Origin: JAJRRH01 sp047638815
Lineage (GTDB): Bacteria; Bacteroidota; Bacteroidia; Flavobacteriales_D; JABDKJ01
Assembly: GCA_047638815.1 (NCBI GenBank)
Contig: JBLIMR010000003.1
Span: forward strand, 1 to 64,000
Direction: 5' to 3'
DNA length: 64,000 nt
The position numbers and the translations under genes are program-made. Shown here one piece after another: positions 29,963 through 39,697 of the stretch; positions within the stretch are counted from its first letter, which is position 1, and every line of letters starts with the position of its first letter. Under the pieces are notes generated by a model, which worked only from the letters and a program-made list of their open reading frames with translations, was not told the origin of the DNA and searched no databases.

Positions 29963-31747
29963 CTACTCCCTAATTAGATCGTAGCTATCGTACCTCAGGA
30001 TAAACTTATAATTGTTTTCCCAACCGCCATTTGACATTCTGTTAAAATCGAATCCCGTAAGCAAACCGTCAGTAGGCAGTTGATCCAGGTGTTTTAAAAA
30101 TACCTTGCCAAAATTATATATCCCGTTGAGATAAAACTGAGTAATATCATAAGCAAGTATTCCGTAGCCATCAGAAACCGGAATCGTATTGTAATTTGAG
30201 TAGAAATTTTTTAAAAACTCTGTCGTTTCTTCACTTTCATAATTGAAATATTTCGAAGTGCTAATTCTCAGATTCCACTTATTTTTTTGATCTGCAGAGA
30301 TATTATCAAACTTTAACCACGGTTCAATTCCGTATAATTCAACTTTAAAATCTTCAATTACCTCATCGCTCAAACGCGTAAAAAAGTCACTCACAAAAGG
30401 TTTATCCGCACTGGGGACAACCACGAGATTGTCTATTTCCATTTGCAATTGATCCACCAAAGCTTGCTGATCATACTTGGACAACTCGACCACCGTAGGA
30501 GACACACCATTATTAAGTGTTCTATATGATTTCAGGAATGCCTTTAACAATTTCTCATCTTTTGGCAACTGACTATCGATGACGATAATTTGACTCTGAT
30601 GTGATCTGGCGTGGGTTACTTTTGCAAGGTGAGCAGCGTGAGATTCGTTTGAAGACTGAACTTTACTGCAATTTGGATTATTTTGTATAACTCCTACAGA
30701 CTTTGTAAGGGGCGACACTATATGAATGCCTTTGGACTTCAAAGCCTTACTTACTCTAGCAAATGAACTTCCATGCAAAGGTCCAATAATAACATCCAAT
30801 TTATCGATTTCTTTTTTTAGTAAAAACTTTTTTATCCCGGACTCTTCCTTGGTGATATCATAGACAAAGAGATTAACATCCATTTCTTCTTGATTTTCAA
30901 CAGCCAATTGAACACCTCTATAGAATTCCATCGCTATATCAGTCATTTTATAACTGTTGCCACCAGCACTCGGCACAGAAGTAGTATCAATAAGACTAAA
31001 AGAAAAAGGCAATAGAAGCCCGATGTTGACTTGCTCAACTGCTTCACCTGTGATTTCGATAGATGTATTGTCTATTTCTTCAACAACACTATTCTTTGGA
31101 ATACGAATTATAGATCCAACTTTCAATCCCTCATCTAATCCTTCATTGGCTTTCCTAAGTTCATCAGGACTAATACCGTGTTGCTTGGAAATGCCGTATA
31201 TGGTTTCCTGCGTTATCACAAGATGTTGATTATTGGTCAACTCCTTTGCTGGCTCCAAGACGACCTCATTCTGGCCATCCACCATATCTACTGGAATAAA
31301 GATGATATCCCCTTTTACAATACCTGATTCTGCTCCCGGATTTCGAGCAATAAGTTCATTGATGTCGACATTATACAACTTACTTATAGAGTAGAGTGTC
31401 TCTTTTTTTCTAACCTTATGGGCCAAACCTTCTCCTTTATGAACCGGAGCTGATTTTAAATCCTTCGCCTTAACTTCTGAAAAAGGTATAAGTACGGTCT
31501 CACCAATAGTTAATCCATCCGCTGCACTAGGATTATTTTCATAGAGCACATTCAAATCCACGGCATATTGCTTGGAAACCCCATATAAAGTGTGACCTTT
31601 CTCAACTATATGAACGTAATATGTTCTACCCCCAACTACTTTTTTCTCCTGGGCAGTCAATGAACTTGTAAGGAACAGTAATCCACAAAGTAAAAAGTAT
31701 GGCAGGAAAATTCCTCTTATTTTAATTCTCATATTAATAGGCAGCAT
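29963..31747 (-). CDS. Periplasmic LysM protein with a ligand-binding-like domain
   Basis: The start is ATG at 31747, or 31732 (MRIKIRG), which gives the cleaner signal peptide ending SLTAQ. A GTG further upstream would overlap guaA. Three LysM modules follow, each with the YxVxxGxTLYxIS pattern (VEKGHTLYGVSKQYAV, VRKKETLYSISKLYNV, ITQETIYGISKQHGI). The remaining roughly 350 residues resemble periplasmic binding proteins of the branched-chain amino acid type (VIIGPLHGSSFARVSKAL, then IHIVSPLTKS). It probably binds peptidoglycan, and the ligand is unknown. It starts within 20 bases of the guaA stop, a pairing I recall from other Bacteroidota. Confidence 0.75.
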   Translation of the reverse strand: MLPINMRIKIRGIFLPYFLLCGLLFLTSSLTAQEKKVVGGRTYYVHIVEKGHTLYGVSKQYAVDLNVLYENNPSAADGLTIGETVLIPFSEVKAKDLKSAPVHKGEGLAHKVRKKETLYSISKLYNVDINELIARNPGAESGIVKGDIIFIPVDMVDGQNEVVLEPAKELTNNQHLVITQETIYGISKQHGISPDELRKANEGLDEGLKVGSIIRIPKNSVVEEIDNTSIEITGEAVEQVNIGLLLPFSFSLIDTTSVPSAGGNSYKMTDIAMEFYRGVQLAVENQEEMDVNLFVYDITKEESGIKKFLLKKEIDKLDVIIGPLHGSSFARVSKALKSKGIHIVSPLTKSVGVIQNNPNCSKVQSSNESHAAHLAKVTHARSHQSQIIVIDSQLPKDEKLLKAFLKSYRTLNNGVSPTVVELSKYDQQALVDQLQMEIDNLVVVPSADKPFVSDFFTRLSDEVIEDFKVELYGIEPWLKFDNISADQKNKWNLRISTSKYFNYESEETTEFLKNFYSNYNTIPVSDGYGILAYDITQFYLNGIYNFGKVFLKHLDQLPTDGLLTGFDFNRMSNGGWENNYKFILRYDSYDLIRE

Positions 31748-31749
31748 AT

Positions 31750-33276
31750 TTATTCCCACTCAATTGTTGCTGGCGGCTTTGAGCTGATATCATATACCAC
31801 CCTATTAACCCCCTTAACCTTATTAATAATGGCATTGGAAATTTCTGCAAGCACATCATATGGCATATGAAACCAATCAGCGGTCATACCATCAGTAGAG
31901 GTTACGGCTCTCAAAGCAACAGCTTTTTCATAGGTTCTTTCATCTCCCATAACTCCAACAGACTGTACAGGCAAAAGTATTGACCCAGCCTGCCAAATAT
32001 CGTTATATAAACCTTTTTCTTTCAACGTGTTAATGTAAATATAATCAACCTCTTGCAAAACGCGTACCTTTTCTGCTGTTATATCACCCAATATCCTTAT
32101 TCCTAAGCCTGGCCCTGGAAACGGGTGCCTTTGTAGAATCTCTTTTTTCAATCCCAAAACTGCTCCAACTTCTCTCACTTCATCCTTAAACAAAGCTTTA
32201 AGGGGCTCAATTACTTTGAGTTTCATATAGTCAGGCAGGCCGCCCACATTATGATGCGATTTGATTGTTGCAGAGGGCCCTTTAACGGATACTGATTCTA
32301 TTATATCTGGGTATATTGTGCCTTGAGCTAACCACTTTACATCATCTAATTTTTCACAGGCTTGGTCAAAAACATCAATGAACGTTTTACCTATAGCCTT
32401 TCTTTTTTCCTCTGGATCTGATAAATTTTCTAACGCTTTGTAAAATTTATCTTTAGCCTCTACCCCTTGAACATTAAGCCCCATGTCCTTATAGCTTTCA
32501 AGAACCTCGGTAAATTCGTTTTTACGCAATAGACCATTGTCTACGAATACACAAGTTAGATTTGCGCCAATGGCCTTATGCAAAAGCATAGCGGCAACTG
32601 ATGAATCCACACCACCTGATAGACCCAAAAGGACTTTATCATCACCTACTGTATTTTTTATTTCATCTACTGCTGTCTGAACATAGGAATCTGGCGTCCA
32701 ATTTGCTTCAAGATTACAAATCTCAAACAAAAAATTCCCCAGCATAACCTTTCCATGTTCCGAATGATAAACCTCAGGATGAAATTGAATACCATAAACA
32801 TCCTTTCCCTTCACTTGATAACCGGCAACACGAACATCTTTTGTACTTGCAATTATGTTAAAGTTTTCGGCAACTTCAGCTATGGAATCTGCATGACTCA
32901 TCCAAACTTGTGAGTTTCCGTCAACATCCTTCATCAGTGGATTATTATCATCAACAAATGAAAGATGCGCCCTGCCATATTCTCTTGTATTTGAAGGACG
33001 AACTTGTCCTCCCATCTGATTGGCGATTTGTTGTGCCCCAAAACACACCCCCAAAACTGGAACGTGTGAATAATTCTCTAATTCGATGCTAGGCGCATCA
33101 TCATCATGAACAGAAAACGGGCTTCCACTAAGAATTACCCCCTTCACATATGATAAATCTTTAGGTACATTATTATAGGGAACAATTTCACAATAAACAT
33201 TGTGCTCCCTTATTCTCCTTGCTATTAACTGCGTGTATTGGCTACCAAAATCAAGGATTAAAATCATTTCTTGCAT
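31750..33276 (-). CDS. guaA: GMP synthase (glutamine-hydrolysing)
   Basis: The 508-residue enzyme converts XMP to GMP. The glutaminase half has the nucleophile Cys in [11 protein letters not shown] and the His-Glu pair in [12 protein letters not shown]. The synthetase half has the PP-loop [15 protein letters not shown]. The C-terminal dimerisation domain ends with KPPATIEWE. Two start codons are possible, 33276 ([10 protein letters not shown]) and 33267. The promoter -7 element ends only 6 bases before the first, so the mRNA is probably leaderless or nearly so. The LysM gene follows directly. Confidence 0.96.
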   Translation of the reverse strand: MQEMILILDFGSQYTQLIARRIREHNVYCEIVPYNNVPKDLSYVKGVILSGSPFSVHDDDAPSIELENYSHVPVLGVCFGAQQIANQMGGQVRPSNTREYGRAHLSFVDDNNPLMKDVDGNSQVWMSHADSIAEVAENFNIIASTKDVRVAGYQVKGKDVYGIQFHPEVYHSEHGKVMLGNFLFEICNLEANWTPDSYVQTAVDEIKNTVGDDKVLLGLSGGVDSSVAAMLLHKAIGANLTCVFVDNGLLRKNEFTEVLESYKDMGLNVQGVEAKDKFYKALENLSDPEEKRKAIGKTFIDVFDQACEKLDDVKWLAQGTIYPDIIESVSVKGPSATIKSHHNVGGLPDYMKLKVIEPLKALFKDEVREVGAVLGLKKEILQRHPFPGPGLGIRILGDITAEKVRVLQEVDYIYINTLKEKGLYNDIWQAGSILLPVQSVGVMGDERTYEKAVALRAVTSTDGMTADWFHMPYDVLAEISNAIINKVKGVNRVVYDISSKPPATIEWE

Positions 33277-33281
33277 GCGTG

Positions 33282-33310
33282 CAAATATATATATTCATTC
33301 CATCTCCAAA
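33282..33310 (-). promoter_or_regulatory. Promoter of guaA, immediately at the start codon
   Basis: TTTG (33310-33307), 17 bases, then TATATTTG (33289-33282). The -7 element matches fully and the spacing is at the short end of the reported range. The expected start of transcription is at or within a few bases of the guaA ATG. Confidence 0.55.
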
Positions 33311-33478
33311 ACCCGAATAATGAACATTATAATATTTATTTCCAACAGGTAATCTTGCTCTTTTATTGTTTCAAAATAAGAAAATAACTGTGCTCATTAC
33401 ACGTGCATTTTTAAAAAGCACAATGTTAATGGATACCCAAAATTGATTCTTTAGGTTCAATGCACGATTGTAGCTTTA

Positions 33479-34603
33479 ATGCATCCATTAGTACATATGA
33501 ACATAGCTACGGCAATTCTTTTCTATTCCTTTGTTGCTTCAACTGCCATTCTAGTCTTTTACTATTTGTTTTTCTTTCTCAGGCTGAAAAAGAAAAGTCC
33601 AGTAGGACAAACAAACAACAGTGGCGGGATTTCAGTTATTATATCATCCAAAAATGATAGTGATAATCTAGAAAAGAACTTACCCTTTATCTTAGAGCAG
33701 AATTATGACAATTTTGAGGTAATAGTTGTCAATGATGGGGCGGACGAACAAACAGACCAAGTGCTTTTTGAGTTAAAACAGAATCATCCTAATCTCCATG
33801 TCACACACATCACGGATTCTCAGAAAACATATTCCGGAAAAAAGCTTCCATTAACCTTGGGGATTAAGAAGGCAGCAAATACACAATTGATACTTACCGA
33901 TGCTGATTGTTGTCCAAAATCAAAAAATTGGTTGCGATCAATCTCAGACCACTTTAACAAGGACATTGTTATCGGCTATAGTCCATACACCAAAGAAAAA
34001 GGATTGCTTAATATGCTCATACGTTATGATGCGACTCAGATTGGGCAGCAATATCTGTCCTTTGCTATGGCAGGATTCCCGTACATGGGTGTTGGCAGAA
34101 ATTTAGGATACAACAAAGATTTCTTCTTTAAAGTCGGAGGCTTTAGAAACCAATATCATATTCCTGCTGGAGACGATGATCTATTTGTGAATAAATTTAT
34201 CACAAAAAACAATTTCTCTGTCGTCACTATAGAGGATTCATTTATGTACTCTGAACCCAGCAAAAACTGGCGTATGTGGTGGAAACAAAAAAGGAGACAC
34301 CTTTCTACGGCCAATAACTATAAACTGGAGACTAAAATGCTACTGGGATTCTACCATTTGTCTCAGATCACATTCTATTTGAGCCTTATCTTGTTGCTGG
34401 TCAATCGCATTGCCCTTCCAATTGTCCTTGGCATCTATTTCGGAAAAACCATCATTCAATTGTTAATTTCTTCTAGTGGCTTCAAAAAACTTAAGGGATC
34501 AGACTTGTTAGCTTTGAGTCCTATATATGAACCTTTGTTGCTCTTGATGAGCATTCTTGTTACATTTTCACTCAGGTTTTCAAATAAAATTAAATGGAGA
34601 TAA
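33479..34603 (+). CDS. Membrane-associated family 2 glycosyltransferase
   Basis: The 374-residue protein has an N-terminal transmembrane segment (about 10-35), a GT-A catalytic domain and two or three C-terminal membrane segments (about 290-370). The domain shows ISVIISSKNDSDNLEKNLP, VIVVNDGADEQTDQV, a metal-binding DxD-type ILTDADCC, and GDDDLFVNKF followed by KQKRRHLSTANNY, similar to the Q/RxxRW region. Start could also be ATG 33497. The sugar and acceptor are unknown. Its last 10 bases overlap the sigma-factor gene. Confidence 0.82.
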   Translation: MHPLVHMNIATAILFYSFVASTAILVFYYLFFFLRLKKKSPVGQTNNSGGISVIISSKNDSDNLEKNLPFILEQNYDNFEVIVVNDGADEQTDQVLFELKQNHPNLHVTHITDSQKTYSGKKLPLTLGIKKAANTQLILTDADCCPKSKNWLRSISDHFNKDIVIGYSPYTKEKGLLNMLIRYDATQIGQQYLSFAMAGFPYMGVGRNLGYNKDFFFKVGGFRNQYHIPAGDDDLFVNKFITKNNFSVVTIEDSFMYSEPSKNWRMWWKQKRRHLSTANNYKLETKMLLGFYHLSQITFYLSLILLLVNRIALPIVLGIYFGKTIIQLLISSSGFKKLKGSDLLALSPIYEPLLLLMSILVTFSLRFSNKIKWR

Positions 34604-35202
34604 GTAAAAATCTTTCGGATAAGGCACGTCAGGACTACAAACTGGTTAGGCAGGCCCTCGATGAAAAGAGCCAAACAGCATACGCAAAATTGATGGAACG
34701 GTACCGAGATTCCATATATTTTATGCTTTTGAAAATGGTCAACAATGACGATGATGCGGATGATCTAACGATCGAAGCATTTGGCAAGGCCTTCAAACGT
34801 TTGGAACAGTATACTCCAACATATGCCTTCAGTACTTGGCTGTTTAAGATTGCCTCTAACAACTGTATTGATTTTTTAAGGAAAAAGAAGAAAACCTTAC
34901 TTTCCATTGATGCAGAATTTGAGAATTCTGATGGTGATAAGAGCAGCTTTGAATTAGAGGCTGACGACAAGACACCTGATGAAATGTACATGCAGAAGCA
35001 ACGTGTACAACATATGCGTGAAATTGTGACTAAACTAAAGCCTCGATATAGAGAACTCATAGAGCTTCGTTATTTCAAGGAGTTATCGTACGAAGAAATT
35101 TCTCAAGAACTTCAAATTCCACTGGGAACGGTTAAAGCACAACTATTTAGAGCGCGTTCATTTCTATCAGATATGATGGCCAGCTCTAAGGATATGATCT
35201 AA
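34594..35202 (+). CDS. ECF-type RNA polymerase sigma factor
   Basis: The 202-residue protein has sigma region 2 (ERYRDSIYFMLLKMV, DDADDLTIEAFGKAF, AFSTWLFKIASNNCIDFLR, about 30-105) and region 4 (LKPRYRELIELRYFKELSYEEISQ, then PLGTVKAQLFRAR, about 145-195), with the acidic linker between them usual for ECF factors. No anti-sigma gene adjoins it. It overlaps the glycosyltransferase gene and precedes rsmG, an arrangement that suggests a housekeeping role like that of RpoE-like factors conserved in Bacteroidota. Its target promoters cannot be deduced here. Confidence 0.88.
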   Translation: MEISKNLSDKARQDYKLVRQALDEKSQTAYAKLMERYRDSIYFMLLKMVNNDDDADDLTIEAFGKAFKRLEQYTPTYAFSTWLFKIASNNCIDFLRKKKKTLLSIDAEFENSDGDKSSFELEADDKTPDEMYMQKQRVQHMREIVTKLKPRYRELIELRYFKELSYEEISQELQIPLGTVKAQLFRARSFLSDMMASSKDMI

Positions 35203-35267
35203 GTATATAAGCCCAAATCATATTGAATTGCACATGCAATTCATTTCTGAAGCCAATACCACTCTTT

Positions 35268-35894
35268 ATGCAAAACGTGACCATAGACATCATTCTTAAA
35301 TACTTCACGAAACTTACTGAGGATCAAATTCGTCAGTTGTCAGCACTCTACGGCATTTTTGAGGAATGGAATAACCAGATCAATGTCATCTCTCGTAAAG
35401 ATTTCGAATTCTTCTACCTCAAACACGTTCTGCATTCCCTAGGTATAGCTAAATACCATGCTTTTGAGGATGGCATGAATGTTTTAGACATTGGTTCGGG
35501 GGGTGGCCTGCCAGGTATTCCTCTAGCCATTTTGTTTCCGAAAGTGAATTTCACTTTACTTGATTCTATCAAGAAGAAAATGACGGTTGCGCGTGAGGTT
35601 TCTGACCATATTGGATTAAAAAACACTAAAATAGTTATAGATCGATCCGAAAGCTTTAAGGAACGACATAATATAATAGTGAGTCGAGCAGTCACACAAT
35701 TACCAAAATTTGTCGCCCAAAGCAAACATTTACTTGATTGGCAAGATCCGAAATCATGTATTTTATACTTGAAAGGAGGTGATTTTCAAGAAGAACTGAG
35801 TCAATTGAGATATAAATACAATGTCGTGAATTTGACGGAATACTTTGAGGAGGAGTTCTTTGAGACTAAAAAAATAGTGAAGATCTATCGCTAA
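35268..35894 (+). CDS. rsmG: 16S rRNA (guanine(527)-N7)-methyltransferase
   Basis: The 208-residue enzyme methylates G527 of 16S rRNA with SAM. The SAM-binding motif VLDIGSGGGLPGIPLAIL is textbook RsmG, and FEEWNNQINVISRKDFEFFY and the conserved VSRAV follow the family. I take ATG 35268 (MQNVTIDIIL) as the start. A TTG at 35223 would add an unlikely peptide. It lies 65 bases after the sigma-factor gene on the same strand. Confidence 0.94.
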   Translation: MQNVTIDIILKYFTKLTEDQIRQLSALYGIFEEWNNQINVISRKDFEFFYLKHVLHSLGIAKYHAFEDGMNVLDIGSGGGLPGIPLAILFPKVNFTLLDSIKKKMTVAREVSDHIGLKNTKIVIDRSESFKERHNIIVSRAVTQLPKFVAQSKHLLDWQDPKSCILYLKGGDFQEELSQLRYKYNVVNLTEYFEEEFFETKKIVKIYR

Positions 35895-35945
35895 ATTCGT
35901 AAGTTTGTCGGGCTTTGCGAAATAGAATTAAAAAAATACAATTTA

Positions 35946-35976
35946 TTTGTCGCTTTTTAATTTTTATCTAACTTTG
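35946..35976 (+). promoter_or_regulatory. Promoter of rpmH
   Basis: TTTG (35946-35949), 19 bases, then TAACTTTG (35969-35976) matches the Bacteroidota consensus exactly. It lies about 40 bases upstream of the rpmH ATG. Confidence 0.85.
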
Positions 35977-36017
35977 CACTCCTTTTGAAAAAGGACATCA
36001 GACAAAATTAAGACGCC

Positions 36018-36179
36018 ATGAGTAAAAGAACATTTCAGCCATCAAATAGAAAAAGAAGAAACAAGCACGGTTTCAGAGAAAGAATGAGTTCTGCTGACGG
36101 TAGAAAAGTGCTTAGTGCACGAAGAAGAAAAGGTAGAAAAAGAGTTAGTGTTTCTAGTGTAAAGCTACACAAGCGTTAA
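36018..36179 (+). CDS. rpmH: 50S ribosomal protein L34
   Basis: The 53-residue, highly basic product begins [20 protein letters not shown], the universal L34 opening, and continues with [20 protein letters not shown]. It is part of the 50S subunit. It has its own consensus promoter and a strong hairpin terminator, so it is monocistronic, and it converges with acs. Confidence 0.97.
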   Translation: MSKRTFQPSNRKRRNKHGFRERMSSADGRKVLSARRRKGRKRVSVSSVKLHKR

Positions 36180-36202
36180 TACCTAAAGATATTTAAATGA
36201 AA

Positions 36203-36237
36203 GCCTCATTCCGATTCATCGGGATGAGGCTTTTTTT
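36203..36237 (+). terminator. Terminator of rpmH, at the convergent acs end
   Basis: GCCTCATTCCGAT pairs with ATCGGGATGAGGC (13 bp, one G-U) and is followed by T7. The T run touches the acs stop codon on the other strand. On the minus strand the trailing sequence is only moderately T-rich, so action in both directions is possible but weaker. Confidence 0.9.
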
Positions 36238-38128
36238 ATACCAATGCTTTATCAATAATAGATTGAACAATCTCTGGGTTGAGCAGTGTAGAGATGTCTC
36301 CAAGGTTGTCTTGCTCCTTTGAAGCGATCTTCCTTAGAATTCTTCGCATGATCTTTCCAGATCTGGTTTTCGGTAACCCAGACACAAACTGAATTTTGTC
36401 CAATTTGGCGATAGGCCCAATACCCTCAGCTATAAGTTCATTAATCTGGCTTTGTAGCTCTGAGTCTCCAACATTACCATCATGTAATATAACAAAGCCG
36501 TAAAGTGCATTTCCTTTCACATCATGAGGGAAACCGACAATGGCTGATTCAACAACAGCAACATGCTCATTGATAACGTTCTCTATAGGTGCAGTGCCAA
36601 GATTGTGGCCCGAGACAATAACCACATCATCTACACGACCAGTGATTCTATAATTGCCATCTTGATCTCTTAATGCTCCATCACCAGTGAAATACATTCC
36701 TTTAAAAGCTGAGAAATATGTCTTTTTATATCTCTCGTGATCTCCGTATATCGTTCGAGCTATTGATGGCCACGGGAACTTGATCGCCAATCGACCTTCA
36801 GCCCTAACTTCATTTATCACCTCACCATTATCATCCATCAAAACTGGTTGGATTCCAGGCATGGGTAAAGTGGCATAAGTAGGTTTTTGAGGAGTTTCTC
36901 CAGCTAATGAAGAAATTAGAATTCCACCCGTCTCAGTTTGCCACCAAGTGTCAACAATAGGGCAATTGCCCTTGCCGATATTTTCATCATACCAATGCCA
37001 GGCTTCTTCATTGATTGGCTCTCCAACGGTTCCCAGGACCTTCAGAGACCCCAGTGAGTGTTTGTTTACCAATGAAATGTCAAATTTTTCCAAGGCACGT
37101 ATAGCAGTCGGAGCGGTATAAAATTGATTGACCTCGTGCTTATCTACTATCTCCCAGAATCTTCCAGCGTCTGGATAGGTCGGTACTCCTTCGAACATAA
37201 TTGTCGTTGCTCCACAGGCCAGCGGACCATAGATAATGTATGAGTGACCCGTAATCCATCCAATGTCCGCAGTACACCAATAAACATCTTCTTGATTGTA
37301 TTGGAAAACATTTTGGAAGGTATAGGCTGTATAAACCATATATCCACCGCATGTATGCACCATACCTTTCGGTTTTCCAGTGCTTCCTGAAGTATATAGA
37401 ATAAAGAGTTCGTCCTCTGCATCCATAACCTCTGCAGGGCAATAGATGTTTGCATTTTTCATCTCATCATGCCACCAGACATCACGTCCTTCCTTCATTA
37501 TTACATCACTATTTGTTCTTTTAACAACAATAGACTTTTCTATGGAGGGACAATCTATCAAGGCCTTATCTGCAATTTCTTTCAATGGGGTAATCTTCGT
37601 TCCTCGATATCCACCATCTGCAGTGATAAGTACTTTGCAAGAGGCGTCATTAATTCTGCTTGACAATGCGTTGGAGGAAAATCCTGCGAAAACCACAGAG
37701 TGTATTGCCCCAATTCTTGCACATGCCAATACCGCCACCGCCAATTCTGGAATCATTGGCATGTAGATACAAACTCTATCCCCTTTCTCAACATTATTGT
37801 TTTTTAATACATTGGCAAATTGACTTACATGAGAAAACAACTCTTGATATGATATATGCTTGGATTCTTCTTTTGGATTATTAGGCTCCCAAATTATGGC
37901 CGTTTTCAATCCATCTTTCTCAACATGACGATCAAGGCAATTCTCAGTAATATTTAATTTCGCCCCTTGAAACCATTTCACTTCTGCCTTATTAAAATCC
38001 CATGATAGGACATTATCCCACTTTTTGCGCCAAAGAAAATTCTCCGCAATTTCCGACCAAAATTTTTCTGGATCTTCCAAACTCTTTTTATACACTACTT
38101 CGTACTCTTCGTATGAATTAATTTTCAT
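36236..38128 (-). CDS. acs: Acetyl-CoA synthetase
   Basis: The 630-residue enzyme activates acetate to acetyl-CoA through acetyl-AMP. The P-loop ILYTSGSTGKPKGMVHT, the core motif GDGALRDQDGNYRITGRVDDV and the C-terminal SGKIMRRILRKI with its catalytic, acetylatable Lys are intact. Length and the region VDTWWQTETGG match Acs over longer-chain ligases. Acetyl-CoA also feeds the mevalonate route encoded further along, though no regulatory link is visible. Confidence 0.95.
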   Translation of the reverse strand: MKINSYEEYEVVYKKSLEDPEKFWSEIAENFLWRKKWDNVLSWDFNKAEVKWFQGAKLNITENCLDRHVEKDGLKTAIIWEPNNPKEESKHISYQELFSHVSQFANVLKNNNVEKGDRVCIYMPMIPELAVAVLACARIGAIHSVVFAGFSSNALSSRINDASCKVLITADGGYRGTKITPLKEIADKALIDCPSIEKSIVVKRTNSDVIMKEGRDVWWHDEMKNANIYCPAEVMDAEDELFILYTSGSTGKPKGMVHTCGGYMVYTAYTFQNVFQYNQEDVYWCTADIGWITGHSYIIYGPLACGATTIMFEGVPTYPDAGRFWEIVDKHEVNQFYTAPTAIRALEKFDISLVNKHSLGSLKVLGTVGEPINEEAWHWYDENIGKGNCPIVDTWWQTETGGILISSLAGETPQKPTYATLPMPGIQPVLMDDNGEVINEVRAEGRLAIKFPWPSIARTIYGDHERYKKTYFSAFKGMYFTGDGALRDQDGNYRITGRVDDVVIVSGHNLGTAPIENVINEHVAVVESAIVGFPHDVKGNALYGFVILHDGNVGDSELQSQINELIAEGIGPIAKLDKIQFVSGLPKTRSGKIMRRILRKIASKEQDNLGDISTLLNPEIVQSIIDKALV

Positions 38129-38241
38129 CTTGTTGCCATATTATTAGGTTATCACTCGGATAAATATAGAATTATTAAATTAAATCTTGGTCTGATATAT
38201 ATTCTTAAATTTGGATCCAAATTAAAAATCAACGATCAAAT

Positions 38242-38715
38242 ATGAAGAATACTATTATAACAATACTAGCAATTACGACCGTTTTAGGCCTTATCTCCTT
38301 CAGTCAAGCAGAGGATAAGCCACAAGCTGGAACAGAATTTAAAATAATAACAGCTGTCGAATCTATTGTTCCAATGGGACTTGGAAGATCACGTATAATC
38401 GAAACTCTGGACGCTATGGATGTGGACATGGCTACAACAGTAAGAACGGACGGTAAAAAATCTAATCAAGGAAATGTTAAAAGGAAAGGCTTGAAAATCA
38501 ATAATTTCAAAGAAACCAAAATGGTTAACTTTTATAGTGGTGTTGGAATCAACTTTCAGAATATTGCCTCTAATGATGCAATGATCGCTTCAAAACTAAA
38601 TAAAATGGTAGCTGAAGGATGGGAACTTATGACAGTAATTGGTGGAGTTGAAAGTGATTCAGGACAGGGTGATGGAAAGGGAATATTTATTACGAGATAT
38701 TATTTCAAGAGATAG
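38242..38715 (+). CDS. Small exported protein with a DUF4177-like C-terminus
   Basis: The 157-residue protein has a signal peptide (IITILAITTVLGLISFSQA). The C-terminal part, LNKMVAEGWELMTVIGG followed by FITRYYFKR, has the pattern of DUF4177-type domains (LN.L...GWEL..V......Y.F.R), which are usually found in small proteins of unknown function. The middle is lysine-rich. It stands alone between acs (divergent) and its own terminator. I do not recognise a function. Confidence 0.6.
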   Translation: MKNTIITILAITTVLGLISFSQAEDKPQAGTEFKIITAVESIVPMGLGRSRIIETLDAMDVDMATTVRTDGKKSNQGNVKRKGLKINNFKETKMVNFYSGVGINFQNIASNDAMIASKLNKMVAEGWELMTVIGGVESDSGQGDGKGIFITRYYFKR

Positions 38716-38740
38716 TATTCGCTAAAACTAACATTTTCGT

Positions 38741-38778
38741 AAGACCGGCTGAGTAAACTCAGTCGGTCTTTTTATTTT
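38741..38778 (+). terminator. Terminator between convergent genes
   Basis: AAGACCGGCTGAGT and ACTCAGTCGGTCTT form a 14-bp stem with one G-U pair and a 2-base loop, followed by a T-rich tract. It ends the small exported protein gene and abuts the stop of the convergent GHMP kinase. Confidence 0.88.
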
Positions 38779-39695
38779 ATCATATCTGCAAATGGAACAA
38801 TGGTGGCATATCCTCTTTCCATAAAATAAACCATGTCGTTTCTATGTCCAGTAGCCAACATAAAATCACCACCCCAAGCTCCTAAATATTTAAGGACCCC
38901 CCCTTTATAATCAGGGTGATCAGCTTGAGCGGAAGGTCTGCCTAAGACTTTTGACATGATGGTATTATGCTCTTCAATCAGTTTCTCAAAATCACCAATA
39001 CTTTCCACCTCAACGATCTTTTCGCTAATATCATTGATGCCTGAAATTTCTGCTTGAAAATTTTCATCTTTCGCTTCAAACTTTTTTACTTCAGATGCAG
39101 AGTCCTGCTTTCTATTGAGGTATATAAAAAAAATATTCTCTTTAAATGGTGGGTCAAAATGTATCTTCTTCGTCACTCGAATGGGTTTCAACGCGTAAAC
39201 GATATTATCTCCCGCTCGAGCTACGGCAATATCATAGCCACTTCCCTTTATGGTATTTTCTAACAAAGCATATGCATCCACTTCTGCCCACAGTGCTACA
39301 TTATTTATCAGGGTACTGCTTGAGCCCAATCCCCACTCCTCATCAAACTCAAGGTGCGTGTTAAATTCTACACCCTCTAATCCATAAAAACATCCAGGAT
39401 TCATTTTTTTAGCGGCCACTAAAAGACTTTCTATAAATTTCGCCCTATCCTGATCTACTGTTCCTGTAATCTCGAACGTTTCTAAATCAAAAGTGGCTGA
39501 AAACCAAACCTCTTCCTCTTGGTCAAAACTGACCCAAAGAATGTTCCCTTCATCCGTTGGGATTACCCTTAAATATTGACCAACTTTTGTTGCCAATGCT
39601 ACCGCTTTAGCTCCAGACAAAACAAGATACTCACCGGTTAATAATAGTTTTCCGTGACTATAAAATTTTGATATCTTTTTATTCTTTTCACTCAT
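38772..39695 (-). CDS. GYDIA-type GHMP kinase (candidate phosphomevalonate kinase)
   Basis: The 307-residue protein has the GHMP kinase opening (SHGKLLLTGEYLVLSGAKAV), the ATP-binding GLGSSSTLINNVA and the GSGYDIAVARAG motif that names the Bacteroidota GYDIA group. GHMP kinases of this opening are close to mevalonate and phosphomevalonate kinases. The window also holds HMG-CoA reductase, mevalonate kinase and mevalonate diphosphate decarboxylase but no canonical phosphomevalonate kinase, so this is a natural candidate for that step. That assignment is inferred. A DinB-like gene lies 2 bases upstream. Confidence 0.75.
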   Translation of the reverse strand: MSEKNKKISKFYSHGKLLLTGEYLVLSGAKAVALATKVGQYLRVIPTDEGNILWVSFDQEEEVWFSATFDLETFEITGTVDQDRAKFIESLLVAAKKMNPGCFYGLEGVEFNTHLEFDEEWGLGSSSTLINNVALWAEVDAYALLENTIKGSGYDIAVARAGDNIVYALKPIRVTKKIHFDPPFKENIFFIYLNRKQDSASEVKKFEAKDENFQAEISGINDISEKIVEVESIGDFEKLIEEHNTIMSKVLGRPSAQADHPDYKGGVLKYLGAWGGDFMLATGHRNDMVYFMERGYATIVPFADMIK

Positions 39696-39697
39696 AT

